Translations under genes and position numbers: made by a program
The notes under the pieces: model-generated
The model's database searches: none
Seen by the model: only the letters and a program-made list of their open reading frames with translations
What the model was told of the DNA's origin: nothing
In this document: positions 1 through 10,176 of the stretch, one piece after another
Numbering within the stretch: position 1 is the stretch's first letter
How the letters are laid out: every line of letters starts with the position of its first letter
Assembly: GCA_964036045.1 (NCBI GenBank)
Contig: OZ038388.1
Span: 3,536,935 to 3,600,934 of the forward strand
Reading direction: 5' to 3'
Length of the DNA stretch: 64,000 nt
Source: Eutreptiella sp. 'Long Island Sound 2002'
Lineage: Eukaryota > Euglenozoa > Euglenophyceae > Eutreptiales > Eutreptiaceae

Positions 1-800
1 TTAGTTGCATACGGGGAGAGGGGGGGTTCATCCTTTATCCACCGGTGATGTGGGAAGTGAAACACAGGGCCAGCTAGACCCCCAAATAGTACACATCAGT
101 AGTGCAGTGCATTTCTGGGCATTTTACCTTGGTGTTAGATGGGCTGCGTGCAGGACTCCTGTTTGAGGAATGGGCAATAGTTGAGTACTACACATGGTCC
201 ACTCAAAAGTGGTGGTCTTCAGCACCCTTTGTTTGACTCCGAATCTGGTGCCCTGAATTTGCAAACGGCAACTCGTACATCCACCCCCTTCCTCACATCT
301 ACCACACCCACCCACCTGACAAACGTAAAGCACAATACACAAAACACAGAACACAAACAGTTTCAGAGCAAAATCATTTTTGTTCCATATTCCGAGGAAC
401 ACATCGAAAATGCGGCACTTAAGACAGGGCTCTCTCAGAAGCTACGAAAATCCTCGAAACTTTGTTTTGTAGAAAAATATGCCCTTGGGACGAAAGCCAT
501 GCTGCAATCCCCCACTGCCCAATCATTTCCTGGATATTGTCATGCTTCGCCAACAAGCCTGGTCAAACAGCAAAAATGGCCAAGGGGAGCACTTCATTAC
601 ACACGGGGGGGCATTTCCATACACGCAGGGGGGCACTTCAGCATTGAAATGTATTTTACTGACAACAACACTCGGAATGAGCTCAGGGTTGACACAGCTC
701 AGTATCCTTGTTCAGGCTCCATTGAACACCTCTGCCATCATCCCCATGGTTAACCGACTGCCCATGGGGGGCGCCCAGGTGCAGGGCTCGGACTAAAAAT
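1..800. other. No gene recognised
   Basis: Both strands have open stretches (190 codons on plus from 181), but the composition is low-complexity and no domain is visible. Around 590-650 there are two copies of a short unit, a CACTTCA-like start followed by a run of Gs, that also occurs near 7.93-8.01 kb. Confidence 0.4.
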
Positions 801-880
801 CACCCCTTTCTTTGAACCCCCGTAGTATCCAGGCAATATTCACACCCAGCACCTGTGCAGCCACCTCCCGGTCTACTCAC

Positions 881-975
881 GCCAAAAGCAACCTTGCCCA
901 TCATCTCATAATGATCTCCACTCATGTCATTTCTCATAAACCTTGCTACGAACAAAAAGGCAGGGACGCGGTGGC
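881..975 (-). CDS. Candidate internal exon, unknown protein
   Basis: A minus-strand block reads as ordinary protein (Met-Ser-Gly-Asp-His-Tyr-Glu-Met-Met) and ends at a strong donor, GTGAGTAG, just below 881. Two acceptors are possible: a CTTAG at 976-977, or a better pyrimidine-rich TTCGTAG inside the block. The phase does not join directly to the exon-like block at 1459-1685, so a missing exon or a different gene is possible. No family is recognised. Confidence 0.35.
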
Positions 976-1029
976 CTAAGGGGTTAGCATACAACAACGG
1001 AGGAACTGAAGGCAATAGGAGGAAAGTAA

Positions 1030-1225
1030 AGTAAAGTGTATGTATGCTGTAAATCGGAAGTGGCTACATAACCCCTGCCTTCTTGGGGGGCGGGGGGGGG
1101 GGGGGATAAGGGGATGAAATCAAAAGTGGCTACATAACCCCTGCCTTCTCGGGGGTCCCCAACAGGGGGACGGAATCAGAAGTGGCTGCACAAATCCTGC
1201 CTTCTTGGGGGCCCAGAGAAAATGC
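1030..1225. repeat. Degenerate copies of the AGAAGTGGCT minisatellite
   Basis: Three degenerate copies, about 60 bp apart, of a unit containing AGTGGCTACATAACCCCTGC and CTTCTYGGGGG. The same unit is better preserved at 4.5-4.8 kb and 13.1-13.2 kb. It includes a run of 14 Gs at about 1092-1105. Confidence 0.6.
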
Positions 1226-1458
1226 CCCCCAAAAACGGAACATTTGTCAACACATCGGGTGACCAGTTTTACCAGCCCCTTCAGATGGGGCACCAAATTT
1301 TTCCAGCACCTGCGGCGCCAGCCAATTTCTCCATATTGGCTTGTACTATGGCTGGAACCTTTTCAACATTTTGGCCCCCTAGGGGGGGGGGGGGGGTCAG
1401 GGACTGCACCTGGGCGCCCCCATGCAACTGCCTAACAAATACACACCTGTACACTCAC

Positions 1459-1685
1459 AACCTTCACCAGGACCGCATCATTCCCAGCAATTGGAGCCCC
1501 CTTGGCAAACAAGAACATCATAAAGCGGCTAGCCCCAAAGCCTCCTGCGGCACGGTGCGCAAGGATGAGATAACGGGGCTCCTTGGCAGCCACCTTGACC
1601 TTGTCACCGACTTTGCAACCGTCTTTGGTGAAATAAATCGGAATGGCCTCCACTGGGGGAGTTGCATCTCTTATCATTAAAGCCT
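1459..1685 (-). CDS. Internal exon of an unidentified protein
   Basis: About 75 codons read on the minus strand with balanced amino-acid use, including EAIPIYFTKDGCKVGDKVKV and a Gly/Ala/Phe-rich segment. The acceptor is a TTCGCAACAG-type site at 1686-1687; an alternative is 2 bases further in. The donor is GTT followed by GTGAGTGT, with the exon ending at 1459; a second GT lies 3 bases earlier. Both donors leave phase 0. No family is recognised. It may belong to the same minus-strand transcript as the exons at 7.1-7.9 kb, but this is not shown. Confidence 0.5.
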
Positions 1686-1842
1686 CTGTTGCGAACGCGA
1701 AAATGAAGGACATGCTGATTGCCATTCAACAAACATGCGGCAATTGGAATCCAACCCTTCATGATTGCGACCCCAAACAGGCATCAATATGGCAAGAATG
1801 CATCAATGTTGGGCACTTTGTGCTGATCTTGTTTGCCACACT

Positions 1843-2964
1843 TCACTGACTGTCTCTTGTTTGTGGGTTGGTTCGAGCCCCCTGTGTGACATTCCGTCTG
1901 GTTGTTGTTTCTTTACGGGGCCCTGAACAGTTACCCGTTCTTCCCTTCGCATATTGCGTCGGGTTGCTTCTTTCTGTCGGCCGCTGCGGCCGGTGCTCTT
2001 GCTGGTGTCGTTTCCGCGTATGCAGAGCCCAGTGGTTGGTGTGCTGGGGCTGTGCTGGTTGTGGCATGGTGTGCCGTTTGCATGTCAGTGGCATCCAGTA
2101 GTTGGCGTATTGAGGTTGTGCTGGTTGTTGCGGGGGTCGTTTGGCTGTTTTTGCTGGCCACGCGCCTCTATCCACAGGCCGTCCAAAACCTGCCTCGCTG
2201 TGTTTCCGTGTGCGTGAGGCCCAGTTGCCCTGCTCCTCCACGTGTTGTCTCGACCGTCCACCATATGTGCCTTTCCCCCTCACAGCTGGTCTGCCCCTGA
2301 TGGGCTCCTGCTCCTGTTGCGCAAGCAGCCCATCTGGGCTGCCGGAGACACCCCCCACCTGATGCCGGTTGAGCAGGGGTTGCCCTGGCAGCCGGTAGCG
2401 ACGGGGCAGGCTGGCCGGGCCATCCCCTTTGTTGCTGCTGCCTCCCATGCGCACGCTCTCCCATCCCCTCCATTCTGGTTCCCTGTCCTGGCTGCCTCTC
2501 CTACCTTGCTGCGCCCCTCCTCCTTGTCTGCTGTGCTCGCACTCGTCCCTTCTGGTGTAGCTCCCGAGTCCTGTGTGTCTATGTTGCTCCTCCCCCTGTC
2601 CGTTAGCGCTCCACGGTGCCCCTTTTGCACACCCACTCCTGTCCCACCCGCCTGCCCCACCGTACGTGGATTTCACGTCTCGGTATGACGTTGACTGTCC
2701 CGCACGCGGTTGGCTGGTCACGGCCCTGTTGCCACCCCCATGGCGGGCACCTCCCGGCGCGCAGAGCGCAGCCCCCGCCCTTGCGCTCGGCGTGTGCCGC
2801 ATTTGGTGGTTGCTGTTGTGCTCGCACCTCATGGTCCTCCTGTGCATTGCTGTGAGTCTTGTTGGGGCTCGTCTCACTGCTGTGTGTGGGGTGGCCCTAC
2901 GCCCAGTTGCTTCGCTGCATGTGTACCTCCCAATTTGGTGCTCTTGCTTATTCTGCTGGCACAC
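1843..2964 (-). CDS. Low-complexity basic ORF, 373 codons, hypothetical
   Basis: The longest open frame in the first 25 kb. It is rich in Arg, Gln, Gly, Pro and His and very poor in hydrophobic residues. Near its C terminus two ~20-residue units resemble each other (each with PAQPQ followed by Asn-Tyr/His-Trp and Lys-Arg-His), reflecting a DNA duplication at about 2020-2130. The listed start is GTG; internal ATGs exist. No membrane segment or domain is visible. It could be a nucleic-acid-binding or gag-like low-complexity protein, or a chance frame in a pyrimidine-rich stretch. Confidence 0.3.
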   Translation of the reverse strand: MCQQNKQEHQIGRYTCSEATGRRATPHTAVRRAPTRLTAMHRRTMRCEHNSNHQMRHTPSARAGAALCAPGGARHGGGNRAVTSQPRAGQSTSYRDVKSTYGGAGGWDRSGCAKGAPWSANGQGEEQHRHTGLGSYTRRDECEHSRQGGGAQQGRRGSQDREPEWRGWESVRMGGSSNKGDGPASLPRRYRLPGQPLLNRHQVGGVSGSPDGLLAQQEQEPIRGRPAVRGKGTYGGRSRQHVEEQGNWASRTRKHSEAGFGRPVDRGAWPAKTAKRPPQQPAQPQYANYWMPLTCKRHTMPQPAQPQHTNHWALHTRKRHQQEHRPQRPTERSNPTQYAKGRTGNCSGPRKETTTRRNVTQGARTNPQTRDSQ

Positions 2965-3254
2965 TCACCGCTGCTAGTGTGCGCCGCCGGGGGGGTCGCA
3001 TATTGCTCCCTGCCTCCTGTTGTGGCTGTCGGGTGGTCCCATTGTGATTTGGGTGGCACCAAGGGCACCGGGCACTTCTGCACATGTCTCCAAATCTGCA
3101 AACTGACCTCTCACTAGTGTTTGTTGGGGTCCCCCCCCCCCCTGCTTTGCATCTGCCACCGGTTTTCACTTTACATGTGCAGCCATAGGGGGGTGCCCCT
3201 GTGGCAGCAGTGCCTGTTGGCAACGGCGAGGGGGCACAGAGCCCACAGTCCAGG

Positions 3255-3500
3255 GGGGGGGGGGGGGGGTTCTCGGAAATCGGATATCTTGCTTAAAACC
3301 CCCCCGAGCCAAATTTAAAAAAGGGGGGGGTTTAAGGGGGTTTTTGGCTGCGCGGGGGTATTGTCCGCGGGAAGGGCACCCCGGCCCCCTAAACCCCCCC
3401 CATGAAATACATAGTGTCGGGCACCTCCGAACAGTTGGGGATGCGGCCCAGGTGTGATCTGACAATTTGCACCGCCCCTACCAACGTCTATGGTAGGGTT
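3255..3500 (+). repeat. Dispersed repeat, copy 1
   Basis: Starts at a G-run followed by TTCTCGGAAATCGGATATC and includes a TCCGCGG segment and ATAGTGTCGGGCACCTCCGA. A near-identical copy in the same orientation occupies the last 264 bases of the window, reaching the same CTATGGTAGGGTT. The real element therefore extends past 64,000, and possibly past 3,500 here. Confidence 0.85.
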
Positions 3501-3554
3501 TCATCGGCTTGGGTATTTCCGGCCGTGGGTACCAGAAACCTCGGGACTATGGGT

Positions 3555-3735
3555 CTCCAAGGCAGTCATGGGGTTCAAAATACACCATGTGGTTAGAATT
3601 GTAGCATGGGAGTTGAAACACATCAAGGTCGGTCATGGGGTTCGGATTGCACCATGGGGTTAGAAATACACCATGGGGTGAGAAATGCATCAAGGGGAGG
3701 GCATAAAAGAAGGGGTGTGTGTGTGTGTGTGTGTG
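3555..3735. repeat. CACCATGGGGTT minisatellite and (GT)n
   Basis: Four to five degenerate copies of a ~27-bp unit centred on CACCATGGGGTTAGAAAT, followed by a short GT microsatellite at about 3717-3735. Confidence 0.6.
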
Positions 3736-3939
3736 ACTATACTGGTCGGCCGACGCAACTCGGGAGGCCCTTAAGGCTATGGCGGGCCACGCCTCCCTCC
3801 CCGCGCCATTGTGTGGGCCTTCCAGTCCTAGTGTGCATGCCACGACAAGGGAAGGAGAGGGAGAGCGAGGAGGTGTAGGGGGTGGGGGGGGTATCCGTTT
3901 GTGACATGTGTGTGCATGTAGCTCCACGCTTTGTCCCTG

Positions 3940-4445
3940 GCCCCTTGAGTTGGGGTTAGGGACTCTGATTTTATTCCCCTTTGTTGGGGACCACTTCTGA
4001 TTTTGCTCCCTTTGTTGGTCGCATTGCCCTTTCTTTTCCTTGTATGCATGTGGTTTTTTTTGGTAAGTGGTCGCGGTCTTCTTGATGCGATTGTGGCAAG
4101 AGGGGTTGTCCACGTTGCAATCTTGTTGTCACCATTGTTCTTATTAAGGGGCCACGCAACAAAGGGTGGATTGCAAGTCCCTAATCCCAACTCAAGGGGC
4201 CGCGCAACAAAGCGTAGATTGTGAGTCCCTAACCCAAGGGGCCATGCAACAAAGTGTGGGTTGCAAGTCCCTAACCCTCAAGGGGCCGCGCAACAAAGCG
4301 TAGATTGTGAGTCCCCCACCCAAGGGGCCATGCAACAAAGCGTGGATTGTGAGTCCCGAACCCCAACTCAAGGGGCCACGCAACAAAGCGTGGATTGTGA
4401 GTCCCTAACCCCAACTCAAGGGGCCACGCAACAAAGCGTGGGAGT
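3940..4445 (-). repeat. ACGCTTTG minisatellite array, locus A
   Basis: At least six copies, spaced about 40-50 bp, of a unit containing AAGGGGCCACGCAACAAAGC then TGTGAGTCCCTAACCCCAACTC. Read on the minus strand it is the same unit as at 10.76-11.18 kb (GGACTCCCACGCTTTGG ... TGGCCCCT ... GAGTTGGGGTTA). The 3940-4140 part holds one or two worn copies. Confidence 0.75.
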
Positions 4446-4494
4446 AAAAAAAAAAAGGAAAGAAAGTGGGAGGCAAAATGTGTTCCCCAACAAA

Positions 4495-4815
4495 GGGGAA
4501 CAAAATCAGAAGTGGCTGCCTCACCCTTGCCTTCTCGGGGGCCCAAAAGAGGGCGGAAATGCTATGTCACCCCCGCTACTCGGGGATCCCCAAACAAAGG
4601 GGGACAAAATCAGAAGTGGCTCCCTCACCCATGCCTTCTCGGGGGCCCACAAGTGGGCGGAAATGCTACATCACCCCTGCATTCTCGGGATCCCCAAAAC
4701 AAAGGGGGGCAAAATCAGAAGTGGGTACCACACCCTTGCCTTGTCGGGAGCCCAAAAAAGGGCGGAAATGCTACGTCACCATTGCATTCTGGGGGGTCCC
4801 TAGCTAAGGGGACAA
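4495..4815 (+). repeat. ~112-bp tandem repeat (AGAAGTGGCT family)
   Basis: Three tandem units, each with ACAAAATCAGAAGTGG, CACCCTTGCCTTCTCGGG, a CCCAAAAGAGGGCGGAAATG segment and GGGGATCCCCAAACAAAGGG. Open frames here are by-products of the array. One further unit lies at 13.08-13.20 kb. Confidence 0.8.
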
Positions 4816-4914
4816 AATCAAAGGGGCTGAATTGGGGGCAAGGACAAAACTTTGGATGTGCACTCCAAAAGAATACCATCAAAAATTTTTCACAGAAATG
4901 GTGTGTTTGCATCA

Positions 4915-5010
4915 AAAAACACCTTTAAACCCCCCCACAGACCTTTTTAAAAAAGGGGGGGGGTTCCAAAACCCCCCACGCTATCGGATTTCTCGGAAAC
5001 CCCCCCCCCT
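4915..5010 (-). repeat. Partial inverted relative of the 3.26-kb repeat
   Basis: A TTTAAACCCCCCC / TTTTTAAAAAAGGGGGGG segment followed by ATCGGATTTCTCGGAAA resembles, in reverse complement, the first part of the repeat at 3255-3500. Only the G-run and CGGA/TTCTCGGAAA portion is shared. Confidence 0.5.
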
Positions 5011-7090
5011 GCCACAGTCTGGGCATGAATGCTCCTCCAAAGATTCCACGTGAAGCGGTGGACCCGGTCTTTCTGTTGCACTACAATTCAGCGGGTGGGG
5101 CAGGGAAGGGCTAGGGCAAGCTACAGGCAGGCTCTAGCCCACTGACCTCCCTTCCCATTTGCATTAGCATCCACGACCTTAGACCTTAATAGGCACGTGC
5201 CCTTTTTGTGTTGCTATTGTTTCACTTCATCCTGTTTTGTTGCCGTTACTTCCACTGGTTGCAATCTCCAATGCTCATCGTGAACAGTTTTCAGAGGTTC
5301 GCCGCTCTACAAACATCCTGATGCATATCTTGCATATCTGGATCTGTTCAATCGCTGATTCTCCCAAATGGTTGTATTGCATATCTGTGCATTACATAGG
5401 CCGGCCATTGCTGTGCTTATTGCACCGAATTGCTCAACTGCATAGCAATGTTTCGTTTTCCCATACTTTTCTAGGGGGCATCGAGATGATACACTGCAGC
5501 GCAAAAAACAAGCGTTAGAGGAAAGAGAGCACAAGTTCACAGATGGAGTTGTCCATCTCAGCCCTCCTGCTCACCTACAAGGGTGCAGGATGCCGTGCAA
5601 GAACTCATTGAATTTTGATCCACAAATCAGTTCGCAAAATCGAATTTCGAATCAAAAATCAGAGTTGGTCTGTTTTGCCACAAATCATTTGGAAAAGGCA
5701 TACTGTAAAATGGTTTCGCAAAAGGACTTTTACCCAAAAAACAGTGTGTCTAATTTTTTTTGACACCAATCAGTGGAAAACACCCCCCGAAACTATTTTA
5801 ACAAGCTGGACGCATGCAAGGTGCAGGTGAATCTACTCATTGAAGGTGCAATCGGCTTGTCAATATATGGCTGCCAAAAAAACGTAACGTTTTCAAGTGC
5901 CACAATGCTGGACCCAGTGAACACAGAGTGAGGCTTTACGGTCCAGCAGTGGTGCGAACAGCACCATGTACAATCGCTTCAAAAATGCCAGGAGCAAATT
6001 GCCAAATATGCACCTGAGGAGCACGTGCACCCCTTATTGGCCGACCCCTCTCCATCCTGAGCACGTCCCGCGACACACATTTATCCCAACTGTGCCCTGG
6101 TTGGTTAGTGACCATCTAGAGTCCCAAAGTTTGACATCTTGGTGGTGGGTGGCAAATGCATTCATGTCCTGGGTTTTGGTGCCTTGTATATGTATGCATT
6201 GGAGTTCTTGAATTTCAGGGGATCAACGCATTCTGCCTTTTTTTTTCCCAAATCCCCACCATGATACACATCAACCTGGGGACCGACCACCTAGCTAACA
6301 TAAATCTGGTAACATTACTGCACTATCGCGTGCCACAGTACACATTTTCATTGGATGTGTATAGAACTGGACACCGCCTTGAAAAAGCATGGATGAAACA
6401 GGTGATCCCAATTCTAGCACTTTGCAAAGCCATTTTTGGGGCCCAAATCCATAGAGCCTACAGCGCCCAGCGGCGTTCTGGTTTTTGGCCCCCAAAACAC
6501 CTTTGAAAAACTATCATCAATATTCAATCGGCTCTACTTTGCACCGCATATGAAAAGAGGCCACAGAATTTTCTAGAACACAAGGAACCGTTATCATGAT
6601 GGAATACATTCCAACATCTCCACATGCCTGGCCGACTGGCACAAAGGACCCAGGATTGGGTTGACCGCAACTCCCAATTACCACAACAAGCTTCAAACAA
6701 GAGGGGAAAATTCTGTAGCACATTCTTCTTCTTCTTCTTCCCCCAAACCAGACAGGTCCCAAACGTTGTTGGCGACCTACAAGAAGTTTCAACCTTTGTT
6801 GCTTTGCTGCATGACTTGAATGACTGCTTGACCAACTCAAGGAATGGTGGAAATGAGTTTTAAGGGCAAAAACTGCACAAAATGACTCGGGGGACTTGAC
6901 AATAAGTGCTGTGGGGACTTGGAAAGAAATATCTTCACGGGAATGTCCAACCATTGGATCAAAAGGAGCAGGCATTGGCTAAAATGCTACATGTGCCAGT
7001 GCAACCCCCGAGGGTTTGATGCCATTTGTGTGAGGATGGGTGGCCAACCCATCGAATGGCTGCTCATGTGCAAGAACAACGAAAAATTCA
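5011..7090. other. No gene confirmed
   Basis: Short open frames occur on both strands. A minus block at about 6,870-6,975 (Met-Pro-Ala-Pro-Phe-Asp-Pro-Met-Val) looks mildly protein-like but has no paired splice sites I can defend. A CTTCTTCTTCTTCTTC tract lies near 6,724. Confidence 0.3.
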
Positions 7091-7091
7091 C

Positions 7092-7305
7092 GTAAAATCA
7101 GTCGGCTGGGCCGACACAACCATGAGACGCATACCCGCTGGCTGGATGTTGGACGAACCATTGGCCTTGTAGCGGCCAAAAATTACTCGGCTCTCCTGCC
7201 AGACCTCCATCAATTCCACGGTTTCCAACACAACGCCGGTGACCTTGTTGATACGAGAGTTTTCAATTCGATTGCCACACAACGCAACTAGACTGCAGCG
7301 ATCAC
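7092..7305 (-). CDS. Internal exon (downstream partner of 7645-7876), unknown protein
   Basis: About 71 codons of ordinary protein, including CSLVALCGNRIENSRINKVT and a Val/Glu-rich segment with Trp-Gln-Glu-Ser. The acceptor is CTTATCTCTGCAG, so the exon begins at 7305. The donor is TTTTAC followed by GTGAAT, so it ends at 7092. The block begins with the two bases needed to complete the codon left by the exon at 7645-7876, so the phases match. No family is recognised. Confidence 0.6.
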
Positions 7306-7377
7306 CTGCAGAGATAAGCAGGCTGCCCGCTTTTGTGTATTGAAATGCCCCCCTTCCAATTGAAAGCACCCCCTTCA

Positions 7378-7620
7378 TCACCACAAAAGGGGGGTATCTC
7401 AATCCACAAAGGGGGTAATCTAAATCCACAAAGGTTTCTAAATATCCGTTTGTGGATGTAGATACCTACCTCCCTTTGTAGATGTAGATACCCCCCTTTA
7501 TGGATTTAGATACCCCCCTTGGTGGAGTTAGATGCCCCCCTTTGTCGATTTAGATGTGCCCCTTCGTGGATCAGACGTCCCCCTTTGTGGATTTGGGTAC
7601 CCCCTTCATGGATGCGTATC
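7378..7620. repeat. ~26-bp minisatellite inside the intron
   Basis: About nine degenerate copies of a unit like CCCCCTTTGTGGATTTAGAT (plus strand), forming most of the intron between the two exon candidates. Confidence 0.8.
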
Positions 7621-7644
7621 TGTGACTAAAGCAAGGGTGGCAAC

Positions 7645-7876
7645 CTTTTTGCGGCATTGAACTGCAATACATGAACTGCCTGCTGTAGCGCAAGATTTGG
7701 TAATATGTCATCTGGTGGGTGTCTGTGACAAAATTTAACGACAGCCACGTTCCACTGTCATAGCTCTCGCTCCCCACAAACACTGGGAAAGTGTTGCGTT
7801 TGTTGGAGATAGTACGGTCCAGCTCCTCCCCCTTCTCCTTCTGCAGCTGCTCGTAGATGCTGGTATCAACAGCATC
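7645..7876 (-). CDS. Internal exon (upstream partner), unknown protein
   Basis: About 77 codons, opening with DAVDTSIYEQLQKEKGEELD and continuing through a Tyr/Ser/Thr-rich segment (FVGSESYDSGTWLSLNF). The acceptor is GTTGCCTTCTTCAG, with the first base at 7876. The donor is AAAAAG followed by GTTGCC, with the last base at 7645. It leaves one base over, exactly what the exon at 7092-7305 needs. The amphipathic Glu/Lys start could be a short helix. No domain is recognised. Confidence 0.6.
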
Positions 7877-8026
7877 CTGAAGAAGGCAACGATGTGTTCA
7901 GCGCTAGGTCATCATTGGCGGTTGAAGGTTCATTTCAATACACAAAGGGGGGCTCTGGAATGGGCACTTCACTACACGAAGGGGGGCACTTCAACACACA
8001 AGGGGGGCAAACGTCGCTCGCTAGGG

Positions 8027-8120
8027 AACATTTATTGTGGTTGCCTGCGGTCGCTGGAACGTTATTTCGTGGCGCAGAACGTTTATTGTGGTCGCCTGCG
8101 CTTGCTGCAACGTTCAGGCG
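8027..8120. repeat. Two-copy 51-bp direct repeat
   Basis: Two copies, offset 51 bp, of AACRTTTATTGTGGTYGCCT followed by GCGSTYGCTGSAACGTT. Just upstream (7,940-8,012) are copies of the CACTTCA...GGGGGG unit also seen near 600. Confidence 0.7.
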
Positions 8121-9129
8121 GAGGAGGCCATCGTTTTGAAGTGGTCATAATGTCATAATCTGATTGTGTCCTGGTCCCGGCTTGTGTTCCAACGGTCGGT
8201 TACGTCTACCACCTCCGCCACAGTAGTGTAACTGGGGCAGTAATGAATACAACAGACCCAGACTGCCTGTCATTTGTACTGGTAAATTGATTCACCGGGA
8301 CGCTGTGTCCTGTGATCCCTTCTAGTGTCCCAGCAGCCTGGAGTTATAGACCCACAAAGTGGGCCTAGGATGCCAAAATGGCCAAATTCGCACCCACATA
8401 TCATGGCTAGACCTGCATGACGGGGGCTGCCAGGGTTCTAGGTGCTCCCTTTCAGAAGGGGACCATGGCCTCTCCAAAGAAGAAAAGGGGAGCTTCTAAA
8501 TCCCCAAGGGACCAGAATTATGACCCTCATCGTGGGGGTCATGCTAGGGGTCAATTTGGGGGTTGGGGTCACAAACCATGCAAAATCTCCCCCTTTGCCC
8601 TAGGGGTGGGTTGACTCCATATCTCTCATTGAATAATAGAACCCAACCAACCCTTGATTGTAGAGCCAAGACCCATGGCTCATCCTCCCTCCCTTAGCTG
8701 ATAGCGGGGGTTGCACATTCAATCTTTGCCTATTCTTTGTTTTGTCGCTATCTACACCCCTTGTGTGCCGGATGCTTGCAAAGTAGTTCAATCTTCAACT
8801 CTTGTGGTGTGTTGTATTGCTGTGGACTTGGTGTACTAATCGATTTTGTGGACTACTTTGAAAAGTGGTTTTGCTGAACAAACACCAAAACTTGTATTGG
8901 AGCTTCATTCTGTGTGTAGGCTAGGCCGCGTGTCAAACAAAAATGGTTGTTTGTTCAATGACAAGAGTCTCCAGGTTTTAGCAAGTGTGCACACTTATTC
9001 ACACGAAATTTGTACGAATTTCGTACGAATTTCACATGAATCTCACCAAATTTGGTCACCTTGTGCATGGGGATGGTAGAAACCTCCGATACAATCCTCC
9101 CCATTTCCATAGGGTTTGTACCAGACACC
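8121..9129. other. No gene recognised
   Basis: AT-moderate sequence with only short frames. The 9052-9129 part is in frame with the ORF that follows but is less protein-like, so I place the start at 9130. Confidence 0.3.
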
Positions 9130-9663
9130 ATGCCGCGTGGTGATGGAGCTCCGCCCAAGGAGCCGTTCCATTTGGTAGCCGATTGCACGCACCTACAAGA
9201 CCTCCAGCAAGTTGTTACCAAGGAGCTTGCTGCACCCTACACCGTCAAGTACCTGCCCAACACCGGGCAAATAGTGCTTACCCCGGAAACAAGAGTTGTA
9301 CGGGCCGTCCCACCTGAGCCCACCATGGAGGAGAGGTTGATTATGGCCGTTTGGCAGATCCGGTCGTTGCACCTCTCTAGGACAGGGGCGCAGTACCTAG
9401 TGGGGAGCATGACGTACAGTGTGGTATGGGAACAGGTGTACGGCATGCTTTGGCAGCTAGCCTTACCGGAGTCCCGGGCGTTCACTGCCTATGCGGGAGA
9501 CGACACGGCCATCCATGGTGCGGCCTGCTACCTACCCGACCGCATCGGCCACTTGTACAAGTGTCGACCACCCCCACCCTGGGACATCATGCAGCCCGGG
9601 GACCGACGGTTGCACTGGTTGCCTATCGCGGTGGATGGTCCGAGAGTTCACTTGGTCCGTTAA
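9130..9663 (+). CDS. Intact ORF, 177 codons, unknown function
   Basis: I chose the ATG at 9130 because it sits in a CACCATGCC context; the frame is open back to 9052 with an earlier ATG. The protein is well mixed, with a hydrophobic aromatic centre (Met-Ala-Val-Trp-Gln-Ile, Tyr-Ser-Val-Val-Trp-Glu-Gln-Val-Tyr), a short Pro run and a Trp-Leu-Pro near the end. There is no signal peptide, membrane helix or recognisable catalytic motif. The TAA stop lies inside the left inverted repeat of the adjacent element. It may be a small intronless gene, an exon or part of a mobile element. Confidence 0.45.
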   Translation: MPRGDGAPPKEPFHLVADCTHLQDLQQVVTKELAAPYTVKYLPNTGQIVLTPETRVVRAVPPEPTMEERLIMAVWQIRSLHLSRTGAQYLVGSMTYSVVWEQVYGMLWQLALPESRAFTAYAGDDTAIHGAACYLPDRIGHLYKCRPPPPWDIMQPGDRRLHWLPIAVDGPRVHLVR

Positions 9664-10176
9664 GGCAGGGATTATTTTTGCTGTTCCTCAAGCAGGGATT
9701 TCATTGTAGGGTCCATGCTCAGGCCTTTTGCCCCAATGTTTGCCTCTTCGAAGTGACCGTTTGCCAGATTTAGACGCACATCTGTTGTGAGGACATACCC
9801 TATGAGGAATTCCACGAATGAGTCCTCATCTCCAGAGAACTGGACGGATTCCGCAAATTGTTTGATCCAGGCACCCCTCCTGTATCCAAAACCACGAAGT
9901 TGTTTGAGAACTTTCGCCTTGGCCAATGCCCAGTCCTTGGCGGGAGTCTCTTCTTTGACAGACTTTCGCACGTCTGCCAAGAAATAGTCAGCGAATTCTA
10001 TGAAGTCGGCCATCAGAGATTTGTTCAAGAGCACAGGCTGACACAATTCACGCACTATAATAAAAACAAATGTGGGGAACAAAGCAGTGAAACCCTTGTT
10101 TCCCTTCAAAAAACAGAAGTAAAACAAAAGTAGCTTGCTGGGTGCACACCAAGCAAACACTCTGCCTTAACGGACC
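9654..10176. mobile_element. Small TIR-bounded element carrying a minus-strand ORF
   Basis: The 15-base GGTCCGTTAAGGCAG at 9654-9668 recurs as an exact reverse complement at 10162-10176. Inside is a single minus-strand coding block whose stop is 3 bases from the left repeat. A TTAA lies inside each repeat. If TTAA were the target duplication, the outer GGTCCG would be part of a palindromic target; otherwise it belongs to the terminal repeat. No transposase is present, so the element would be non-autonomous and may carry a captured gene fragment. Confidence 0.5.
9672..10013 (-). CDS. ORF of 113 codons inside the TIR element, unknown function
   Basis: Starts at ATG (10011-10013) and ends at TAA (9672-9674). 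Charged and helical in look: ADFIEFADYFLADV, then Lys/Arg-rich VLKQLRGFGYRRGAWIKQF and an acidic Phe/Glu segment. The frame continues upstream to an acceptor-like TTTTTATTATAG at about 10,060, so this could instead be a terminal exon captured with its splice site. No family is recognised. It converges on the plus ORF at 9130-9663 with 8 bp between stops. Confidence 0.5.
   Translation of the reverse strand: MADFIEFADYFLADVRKSVKEETPAKDWALAKAKVLKQLRGFGYRRGAWIKQFAESVQFSGDEDSFVEFLIGYVLTTDVRLNLANGHFEEANIGAKGLSMDPTMKSLLEEQQK

Noticed and set aside
4261-4928. Plus ORFs of 113-180 codons
   Set aside because: They are created by minisatellite arrays; the peptides repeat with the DNA unit.
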